Program-made: the position numbers and the translations under genes
Assembly (NCBI GenBank): GCA_964609675.1
Contig: CAZSRX010000042.1
Span: forward strand, 1-29,817
Source of the DNA: CAZSRX01 sp964609675 [NCBI: uncultured Bacteroidota bacterium]
GTDB lineage: Bacteria > CLD3 > SB21
Direction of reading: 5' to 3'
DNA length: 29,817 bases
In this document: piece after piece, positions 23,821 to 29,817 of the stretch
Position numbering within the stretch: the stretch's first letter is position 1
How the letters are laid out: every line of letters begins with the position of its first letter
The notes under the pieces: model-generated
The model's database searches: none
Seen by the model: only the letters and a program-made list of their open reading frames with translations
What the model was told of the DNA's origin: nothing

Positions 23821-25827
23821 ATGAATAAAGTATTCCTGTTTTTATCATTGTTTCCGGCATTGGGTTTCAGCCAGGACAAAATTTTTGACCCGCCGCTAAG
23901 TCCGCGCATCGCCAATTACACGATGAAAGCGGCATTGCTTCCTGACGAGAAGGCCGTCCGGGCGGAATATGTGCTTGTGTGGAAAAACACCACGGCCGAT
24001 ACGGTCAGGGACTTACAGTTCCATTTGTACCTTAACGCGTTTAAGAATAACCGAACGACGTTTATGAAAGAAAGCGGCGGCCGTCACCGTTCCGGCGTCA
24101 GTAACCGGGATCAGGACGGCTGGGGCTTTATCGATATTGTATCGCTGACAATTCCGGATGGCGCCGACCTGACCGGACGCATTCAGTATATCCAGCCGGA
24201 TGACGGCAACCCGGAAGATCAGACGGTAATCCGCGTTCCGCTCGATAAACCCGTATTTCCCGGTAGTTCGGTTCGCATCCTGTGTACGTTTTACTCTAAA
24301 CTGCCGCGGGTCTTTGCCCGGAGCGGCTTTACGGAAGACGGCTTTTTTATGGTCGGCCAGTGGTTTCCTAAAATCGGCGTATTCGAAAACGGAAAATGGA
24401 ACTGCCACCAGTATCATTCCAACTCCGAATTTTACGCCGACTTTGGCGTCTATGATTTGACCATCACCGTGCCCGAGGGCTATGCCGTCGCCGCCAACGG
24501 CATTCTTACCGAAACTCAAACCGACGGAGGGAAAACCACGTATCATTTCTACCAGGAAGATGTAATCGACGCCGTGTGGGCCGCCTCGGAAAACTATACC
24601 CGCATCACGGATATCGTTCCGGTTGGAAAAACCGCGCGAAACGTTGAGGTCACGTATTTTCTGGAAAAGGACAAGACGTCTCACGCCGGGGCCTACCGCC
24701 GGATTGTACCTTCAATGTTACAATACGCTGAGGAATGGATCAGCCCGTATCCCTACCGGAATCTGTGTATCGTGGAAACGCCCTCCGGCGAAGGCATGAC
24801 TGCCGGCGGTATGGAATATCCGACGTTATTCACCACAGGCCAGAATATCGATATACCCGGTTTTGAACTGATCGGCCGCGTTAACTGGCTGGAGCTGGTC
24901 ACATTCCATGAATTCCTGCATAACTATTTCCAGAGTATGGTGGCCTCCAATGAATTTGAGGAACCGTGGCTGGACGAGGGCTTCACCAGTTTTATGGAAA
25001 GCCGCTTTCTGGAACGCTATTTCAGGGAACAAAACCTTGCTGGGGATTACGGATATATTCTTGGCGCTGTTATTAACAGCGTGGATTTTCACCGCTTCGC
25101 CTACCTTTCCGGCGCCCGGTCCGGCGTAATCACACAGAACGCTTGGGCTAACGACAATTTTTACGCTACGGCATCCTACAGCAAGCCCGTTTTGATGCTG
25201 AGAACGCTCCAGAATTACCTCGGCGAAGACACGATGAATCTTGTAATTCGCGAGTATTTCAAACGCTGGAGTTTTAAACACCCGCGAACCCATGATTTTC
25301 TGTCCGTCCTGAATGAGGTATCCGGCAAAGATATGCGCTGGTTTACCGACCAGTTCCTGTTCAGTGCCAAGACCGTCGATTATGTGGCTTCGCAGATCAC
25401 CAATAACGATGAAACTATAAAACCGTACGGATGGTTTGGCCACCGTGATGAAAAAAAATTTTCGGCAGGCCATGCCGAGCCGGAAAGCGCGGATACCGCG
25501 GCATCGGAGCGTAAATACAGGTCCGTCGTGCGGGTGCGCAATAACGGCGACGCATATTTCCCGGTGGACATTTTAATTACATTTAAAAATCAGGACACCG
25601 TATGGCGCCGCTGGGACGGCCGTGATTTGTATATGGAATTTCATTTCCATGGCGCTTCACCGGTGCAATCGGTTCACATCGACCCTTACCGGAAAAACCT
25701 GCTGGACCTGAATTGGGCCAATAACTCTATTACAATTGCGCCGCAATCGGCCGGTATCTGGCGCTATACCACACGACTGTATTTCTGGATACAATCTATT
25801 TTCCAGAAATTATCCCTATTTATTTAA
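23821..25827 (+). CDS. Secreted M1-family zinc metallopeptidase (aminopeptidase N-like)
   Basis: The 668-residue protein has a signal peptide (to about residue 18, LGFSQ), an N-terminal beta domain (about 25-250) and a gluzincin domain. The substrate N-terminus-binding motif GAMEN appears as GGMEY (329-333). The zinc site is HEFLH (363-367) with the third ligand Glu386 exactly 19 residues on, in WLDEGF. Tyr in the region after ASYSKP is compatible with the M1 transition-state Tyr. It lacks the long C-terminal domain of classical aminopeptidase N and ends in a hydrophobic aromatic tail. The altered GAMEN motif leaves the exact cleavage specificity open. ATG 23821 follows TGGAG by 5 bases. The membrane protein gene begins 15 bases after its stop, so they form an operon. 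Confidence 0.92.
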   Translation: MNKVFLFLSLFPALGFSQDKIFDPPLSPRIANYTMKAALLPDEKAVRAEYVLVWKNTTADTVRDLQFHLYLNAFKNNRTTFMKESGGRHRSGVSNRDQDGWGFIDIVSLTIPDGADLTGRIQYIQPDDGNPEDQTVIRVPLDKPVFPGSSVRILCTFYSKLPRVFARSGFTEDGFFMVGQWFPKIGVFENGKWNCHQYHSNSEFYADFGVYDLTITVPEGYAVAANGILTETQTDGGKTTYHFYQEDVIDAVWAASENYTRITDIVPVGKTARNVEVTYFLEKDKTSHAGAYRRIVPSMLQYAEEWISPYPYRNLCIVETPSGEGMTAGGMEYPTLFTTGQNIDIPGFELIGRVNWLELVTFHEFLHNYFQSMVASNEFEEPWLDEGFTSFMESRFLERYFREQNLAGDYGYILGAVINSVDFHRFAYLSGARSGVITQNAWANDNFYATASYSKPVLMLRTLQNYLGEDTMNLVIREYFKRWSFKHPRTHDFLSVLNEVSGKDMRWFTDQFLFSAKTVDYVASQITNNDETIKPYGWFGHRDEKKFSAGHAEPESADTAASERKYRSVVRVRNNGDAYFPVDILITFKNQDTVWRRWDGRDLYMEFHFHGASPVQSVHIDPYRKNLLDLNWANNSITIAPQSAGIWRYTTRLYFWIQSIFQKLSLFI

Positions 25828-25842
25828 TCCACGGAGTAAACC

Positions 25843-26712
25843 ATGAACTGGTTAAACATACAAAAAGACGCCTGGATAACCGCATTCACCAATAAAAAAA
25901 TCGCAGGCTTGCTATGGCTGATTACGCTGATATGCGGGTTCCCCGTGATGCGGTTGGTGCATCGGTATCTGTATAGCGTATTTGGAGGCACTTTAGTCAC
26001 CGAAATCTGGCTGAGGCAATTCGATGCATCCTTTTTACTGGAGATTATCTCGGGTAAAACCCCCTTTTTATCGCTGATTTCGGCGGTTTTTATCGCTGTG
26101 CTGATGATTTACGGACTGCTCAGCGTGTGGGCCACAGCCGGCACCATCGGGTGGCTGGCGGAACCGATACCGCCCGGCGTTTCCGTTAACGAACGCTTTT
26201 TTTCCCGTTTCTCGCACGCCGGCGGTAAATATTTCGGCCCGATTCTGCGAACCTCGATGATTACCTTGTCGCTGTCGCTGCTCGCGGTAATCTTCTTTTT
26301 CTTTGGTACGGCCGGCATCGTAATCGGGATCGGCATGATCCTTCTTTGGATTCTGACGTCGGACGTAACTAAAATCCTTCTCGTGCGGGACGGTTCGCGA
26401 CGGGCTTTCATTACGTTTCTGAAATCCCTGCCGTGGGTTGCACGCCATATTCATCGCCTGATACCGCACTACGCCGTGACTGCGGGCGTTTTAGCCATCG
26501 GATTTATCATCTATTCGGTCATCGACGGGGCCTTGATCGCAGATACCGGTTTCAAAATATTCCTCCTTTTCAGTCTCCAGCAAGTATTCGTATTCTTCCG
26601 CGGCATGGCGCGCGTTCAGCTTTTTGCGGCGGTTGTGAACGTGGTTAACGGCCGGGCCGCCGAACCGGTTAAAACCGCTGAAATCCCCTTAGCGGCGCCC
26701 GTAACCGAATAA
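25843..26712 (+). CDS. Multi-spanning inner-membrane protein, unknown function
   Basis: The 289-residue protein has about six membrane segments: roughly 22-42, 75-98, 137-155, 156-175, 208-230 and 234-256. The loop around 100-130 (WLAEPIPPGVSVNERFFSRFSHAGGKYFGP) is charged, with a conserved-looking RFSxxGGKYFGPxLR pattern. No transporter, enzyme or signal motif is visible and I do not recognise the family. It begins 15 bases after the M1 peptidase, with GGAG 8 bases before ATG, so the two are probably made together and may act together at the membrane. M1-like domains are known fused to ABC-2-type permeases in other bacteria, but this protein shows no clear ABC-2 features. Confidence 0.75.
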   Translation: MNWLNIQKDAWITAFTNKKIAGLLWLITLICGFPVMRLVHRYLYSVFGGTLVTEIWLRQFDASFLLEIISGKTPFLSLISAVFIAVLMIYGLLSVWATAGTIGWLAEPIPPGVSVNERFFSRFSHAGGKYFGPILRTSMITLSLSLLAVIFFFFGTAGIVIGIGMILLWILTSDVTKILLVRDGSRRAFITFLKSLPWVARHIHRLIPHYAVTAGVLAIGFIIYSVIDGALIADTGFKIFLLFSLQQVFVFFRGMARVQLFAAVVNVVNGRAAEPVKTAEIPLAAPVTE

Positions 26713-26722
26713 CGGATTTTTC

Positions 26723-26751
26723 TTGACAATCATACGGCCATCGCTTAAACT
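26723..26751 (+). promoter_or_regulatory. Sigma70-type promoter of trkH
   Basis: A perfect -35 box TTGACA (26723-26728), a 17-base spacer and -10 box TAAACT (26746-26751) put the transcription start near 26758. The leader would be about 84 bases and begin almost at the hairpin 26762-26789. Confidence 0.65.
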
Positions 26752-26761
26752 ATCAGCCGTT

Positions 26762-26840
26762 CCGGAAAGCAGCTAGTTACGCTTTCCGGGATTTCAGCAG
26801 ACGGATACCGAAAGGAGATATTACTGCTGATGCGCTGATG
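26762..26840 (+). promoter_or_regulatory. Structured trkH leader: hairpin plus two-codon minicistron
   Basis: CCGGAAAGC (26762-26770) pairs perfectly with GCTTTCCGG (26781-26789) around a 10-base loop, at the very 5' end of the predicted transcript and with no T run behind it. A strong ribosome binding site AAGGAG (26812-26817) stands 12 bases before ATG 26830, which reads ATG CGC TGA, and 24 bases before the real trkH start at 26842. That spacing suits the minicistron rather than trkH. Confidence 0.6.
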
Positions 26841-26841
26841 C

Positions 26842-28464
26842 ATGGAAGATCCGACTACATCCGAAACCCATTCCGAAAAACCTCTTCAAAAAAACGAAGA
26901 GATTTCTCCTAAAACACACTCCGCTCCTAAAACGCTGCAGGATGAGTTTATACGGCTTGAAGACCGTATCGAAAAACAAATCCGTAAGTATTCAGCCGCC
27001 GAAATAACGATATTCAGTTTTCTAACCGCTATTCTTATCGGAACCGGCCTGTTGTACCTGGTCGAGAACTATCACGGTAAAGGGCTGGCGCTATTGGATG
27101 CCCTGTTCATGTCCACCTCGGCCATCTGCGTAACCGGCTTAACTTCGGTGGACTTCAGCCGGTTCACACTCGCCGGTCAGATTATTACGATGATCCTCAT
27201 CCAGGTTGGCGGCTTTGGCGTCATTACTGCGTTCCGGTTGTTGTGGATTGGACGGACGTCGATTCTATCGCCCAATTCAACTCTGACGCTGGGTTCCGTG
27301 CTCGATTTCAGTGATTTGGAACGCCGGCAGACTATTTTCCAGATCCTTGCCTCCACAGCCAAGATTACCATTACGATTGAATTGACCGGTTTTCTTATCA
27401 TGTACTGGTATCTGAGCGGACGCATCGAGGATATGTCTCCGGCATGGTTCTCGTTGTTCCATACGATATCCGCGTTCAATAACGCCGGCTTCGGGCTTTA
27501 CGCCGATAACTTAATGCGTTTCCGGGACGATCTATTTCTTAATGGATTGCTGGCCGGCCTTATCATCATGGGCGGTATCGGCTACCCCGTTATTCTGGGA
27601 ATTGAACGCATCGGCCTCATCCTGCTGCATAAACTACTGATGTTCATCGAAGTATTTATCGAACGTATCGTCCTGCGTAAACCGGAACGCATCAGCCTCG
27701 TGGAACCGTTTTATACTTTTGTGGACCGGCTTTTACTGCGCTCAAAAAATATCCAGAAGGAACTGGCCGGGGTTGCCACACCGCTGCAGATGAAAGTGGT
27801 GATTTACGGCACCATCACGCTGCTGGTCACGGGGGCCGTATTCACTCTGCTTGCGGAATGGTCCAATGAAAACACGCTGGGTCCCCTGCCGCTGGATCAG
27901 AAAATTCTGGTATCCTTATTTCATTCGGTAACGGCGCGTACAGCCGGTTTTAACACCGTGGACCTTGGTTTCTGGCACATCCGGACGCTGATGTTTTATA
28001 TTATCCTAATGTTCGTCGGCGCCGGTCCCCAGGGCACAGCCGGCGGCATTAAAATACCGACTTTCGTAACCCTGCTGGCGTATATCCGCTCGTCATTCCG
28101 CGGACGCCCCCGTGTAAATATATTTAATTTCGTTGTGTCCAAGGTCTCCGTCGGAAATGCGGTGAAACTGTACGTCATGAGTTCCACGTTCGTCGTTACC
28201 GCAATCATCCTGATCACCTTGTTTGAAAAACAGTTTTCGCTGATGCAAATGGTTTTTGAAGTGGTCAGCGCGTTCGGCACCGTCGGATTATCCACCGGCA
28301 TCACGTTCGCTCTAACCGGTATGTCTAAAGTGGTTCTTATTGTCACCATGTTTGTCGGCCGCGTAGGACTGATAACTATCGGCAGCGCGATCATCAAACC
28401 GTCCGATGAATACGAACAGGCCCGCGTCACTACCGATGACGGCATGAAACTGCAGATCGGGTAA
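26842..28464 (+). CDS. trkH: TrkH/KtrB-family potassium uptake channel subunit
   Basis: TrkH/KtrB forms the K+-translocating dimer of Trk/Ktr systems, gated by a TrkA/KtrA RCK ring. The 540-residue protein has the four membrane-pore-membrane repeats, with filter Gly segments in AICVTGLT, SAFNNAGFGLY, TARTAGFNTVD and SAFGTVGLSTG. About 55 polar residues (coiled-coil-like at 32-52) come before the first membrane helix, unusually long and presumably cytoplasmic. The start must be at or after 26842, because TGA at 26836 closes the frame; it is the only Met before the first helix. No trkA/ktrA gene is in the window. In other bacteria these channels are inhibited by c-di-AMP, whose hydrolase PgpH is encoded at 8009-10420. 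Confidence 0.95.
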   Translation: MEDPTTSETHSEKPLQKNEEISPKTHSAPKTLQDEFIRLEDRIEKQIRKYSAAEITIFSFLTAILIGTGLLYLVENYHGKGLALLDALFMSTSAICVTGLTSVDFSRFTLAGQIITMILIQVGGFGVITAFRLLWIGRTSILSPNSTLTLGSVLDFSDLERRQTIFQILASTAKITITIELTGFLIMYWYLSGRIEDMSPAWFSLFHTISAFNNAGFGLYADNLMRFRDDLFLNGLLAGLIIMGGIGYPVILGIERIGLILLHKLLMFIEVFIERIVLRKPERISLVEPFYTFVDRLLLRSKNIQKELAGVATPLQMKVVIYGTITLLVTGAVFTLLAEWSNENTLGPLPLDQKILVSLFHSVTARTAGFNTVDLGFWHIRTLMFYIILMFVGAGPQGTAGGIKIPTFVTLLAYIRSSFRGRPRVNIFNFVVSKVSVGNAVKLYVMSSTFVVTAIILITLFEKQFSLMQMVFEVVSAFGTVGLSTGITFALTGMSKVVLIVTMFVGRVGLITIGSAIIKPSDEYEQARVTTDDGMKLQIG

Positions 28465-28741
28465 ATGGTTAAAAGTTACGGGCCGCATCGCTTTTTATAT
28501 AACGTCCCAACGACACGTTCAGTTCGTGAGTCGGTTTTTTTTAAGCCGTTCTCCCCGTAAGCCTCGAAAAATTCGGCGTTAACGGCCTCTGCCGCGTTCT
28601 TTGGCCCGAGCCGCTTCGTCACGCCTCCGAAAATGCCCGTCCATCGCGGTTTCGCAGACGGATATTCTGATGATCGTAAATATTATGCGCGATCACCGAA
28701 CGACGGGAAGCGCATGGGTTGGATTGGTGCGGTTGCAATAA
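28465..28741. other. 277-base stretch with hairpins and unassigned open frames
   Basis: No gene can be assigned here. After the terminator candidate (28511-28542) the sequence is GC-rich. It holds two stem-loops: CCGTC/GACGG (28637-28641/28657-28661) with an inner GCG/CGC pair, and GATCG/CGATC (28672-28676/28690-28694). A minus-strand frame is open for 68 codons (28476-28682) with no good start; a plus-strand frame in register with trkH is open before 28741 except for one TAA. It may be a dispersed repeat, a small RNA or a decayed gene. Confidence 0.5.
28511..28542 (+). terminator. Probable terminator of trkH
   Basis: CGACACG (28511-28517) pairs with CGTG-AG-TCG (28525-28533) around loop TTCAGTT, with a two-base bulge, and eight Ts follow (28535-28542). 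It stands 47 bases after the trkH stop. The stem is imperfect but the T run is strong. Confidence 0.5.
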
Positions 28742-29647
28742 TCATTCTTTAATATACTTTTCAATCTCGCTTTCCAGCTCATGCGGCTTCACATCGGCGC
28801 GTAATACGCCGTTACGGTCGATAATCAGAAGGCGCGGCAGGGTCGTCACGCCGCAGGATAATTCCCATAACTTTCTTAATGCATCCTCCGCCGGTACGTA
28901 CACGTGCGGCCAGGATAAATTGTCGCGGGATATATATTGAATAGCCGTTTCCATAGACTGGTCGTAATTGATTCCGATAATGGAAAATCCCTTTGGCCGG
29001 TACTTGGCGTATAAGGTTTTCAAATCGCTCATTTTTGCCATACACGGAGAACACCAGCTTGCCCAGAAGTCCAATAACAAGACGTGCCCATGAAAGTCTT
29101 TAGACGTCAGTTTTTGGCTGTCGATTGAAATAACCTCAAACGCGTACGGCTGACCGATTTCCGGGAAGGGAAACGCGCGATGTCCTGAGTCTAGTAATTT
29201 TAAACGGGCTGACGGCGAGACTCGAGTTTTTAAACTATCAAGGGAAAGCGCTTCCAGTCCGATATATTTTACCTGTCGGAGGGACAGCATGGCGGACGAG
29301 AGCATGAAGGACTCCATTAATACATCATTGGTGTTTGCGGCGTTATTCAGAATGAAATCGTAACGATGACCCAGACTGTCGAAGGCAACCGCATTTAGAG
29401 CATGCTGATGTTCCAGGGCCGCAGCGCTACAGGCGATATGCAGCAAGACATCGCCGTTATGGGCCTCATAGCACGAAATTACATATCCGCTCACGCTTGC
29501 CATATTTTGCGGTGTCCGTATCGGCCGGAACAACCATTTCCAGCCCGTTTGATTTGGAAAGTCGGTGGTTTGACTGACTGTTGTAAAAATAATAATTGAT
29601 TGAAATATCAAACTCAGCAGCAACCTTTTAAAGATATTGGCGACCAT
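28742..29647 (-). CDS. TlpA-like exported thioredoxin-fold protein
   Basis: A 301-residue protein with an N-terminal signal or anchor (about 6-25), an unassigned domain (about 30-150), and a C-terminal thioredoxin domain of the TlpA/ResA type (about 160-301). The redox motif is WCSPC (C199 and C202) in LLLDFWASWCSPC, and the cis-Pro loop is TTLPRLLI before IDRNGVL. Such proteins act in the periplasm as thiol-disulfide reductases, for example in cytochrome c maturation or repair of oxidised proteins; the partner is unknown. The start at 29647 has GAGGA about 9 bases upstream. It is convergent with trkH. Bases 29648-29817, to the window end, are AT-rich with no gene I can support. Confidence 0.88.
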   Translation of the reverse strand: MVANIFKRLLLSLIFQSIIIFTTVSQTTDFPNQTGWKWLFRPIRTPQNMASVSGYVISCYEAHNGDVLLHIACSAAALEHQHALNAVAFDSLGHRYDFILNNAANTNDVLMESFMLSSAMLSLRQVKYIGLEALSLDSLKTRVSPSARLKLLDSGHRAFPFPEIGQPYAFEVISIDSQKLTSKDFHGHVLLLDFWASWCSPCMAKMSDLKTLYAKYRPKGFSIIGINYDQSMETAIQYISRDNLSWPHVYVPAEDALRKLWELSCGVTTLPRLLIIDRNGVLRADVKPHELESEIEKYIKE

Positions 29648-29817
29648 TAAGATATATCCTCATCCATGGCGTTCACGGGCTATACATCCCGGTTTCATGC
29701 CTTTATCGGCAGTGACAGTTATTACATGAAATAATGCAAAATCTTCCGTAAAAATATATTTGAACCCAGATTTGTCATTAGAAAATTAGGTTGAAAAACT
29801 ATAGGGTGAAGAAACAT

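Noticed and set aside
26713-26841. A c-di-AMP (ydaO/yuaA) riboswitch before trkH
   Set aside because: The leader is only about 84 bases from the predicted start and shows one hairpin. The larger conserved core of that riboswitch is not visible.
1-29817. CRISPR array, prophage, insertion sequence or toxin-antitoxin system
   Set aside because: No regularly spaced repeats, transposase or integrase motifs, terminal inverted repeats or small toxin-antitoxin pairs were seen.

Overview
This 29.8 kb window is a chromosomal segment of a Gram-negative (two-membrane) bacterium. It carries mostly housekeeping and cell-envelope genes, densely packed on both strands. An outer-membrane barrel candidate, a CarboxypepD_reg/DUF5686 protein ending in Phe, two lipoproteins, a secreted M64 peptidase and a TlpA-like protein all point to an outer membrane. 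The YbeY active site has the Asp-containing form that I associate with the Bacteroidota/FCB side of the tree. Yet eight putative promoters are of the ordinary TTGACA / 16-17 bp / TAnnnT type, not the Bacteroidota -33/-7 type. My inference is an FCB-group or neighbouring candidate phylum (KSB1- or Calditrichota-like) rather than Bacteroidota proper; the sequence alone does not fix the name. UGA is used as a normal stop, and RF2 is made through a classical UGA frameshift.

Layout, left to right. (1) 159-1361: an outer-membrane protein of unknown role with its own promoter and a strong terminator. (2) 1483-6067, plus strand: prfB (programmed +1 frameshift), argS, a YghO-like acetyltransferase and a small nitroreductase. 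(3) 6071-10420, minus strand: the tightly overlapping pgpH-ybeY-nadC-rpiB operon (c-di-AMP hydrolase, rRNA maturation RNase, NAD synthesis, sugar-phosphate isomerase variant). (4) 10587-11993: a secreted M64 metallopeptidase, separated by a bidirectional terminator from (5) the minus-strand hrcA-grpE heat-shock pair and a tRNA-Glu(CUC), each with a near-consensus promoter. (6) 14148-17944: a DUF1848 cysteine-cluster protein, a DUF3592 membrane protein, a methyltransferase (minus) and a WD40-like lipoprotein. (7) 18068-19696, minus: yajQ and a DSD1/D-threonine-aldolase-like PLP enzyme. (8) 19934-26712, plus: a class-C beta-lactamase-fold lipoprotein, a DUF5686 outer-membrane protein, a secreted M1-type metallopeptidase and a multi-spanning membrane protein just behind it. 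(9) 26842-28464: a TrkH/KtrB potassium channel subunit behind a structured leader, then a gene-poor 277-base stretch. (10) 28742-29647, minus: a TlpA-like thioredoxin protein.

How the genes may work together. PgpH (c-di-AMP breakdown) and TrkH (K+ uptake) share the window; in other bacteria c-di-AMP restrains K+ import, so a functional link is plausible but not shown here. HrcA and GrpE belong to the heat-shock response, but dnaK and dnaJ are absent and no CIRCE operator is visible. The surface genes 19934-26712 look like an envelope or proteolysis neighbourhood.

I found no CRISPR array, transposase, integrase, prophage, toxin-antitoxin or defence system. The most interesting points are local: the RpiB homologue that lacks the catalytic Cys and carries an extra N-terminal domain, the trkH leader with a hairpin and a two-codon minicistron, the tandem duplication of a start site at 4341-4377, the palindrome inside the serine-hydrolase promoter, and the structured segment 28465-28741.
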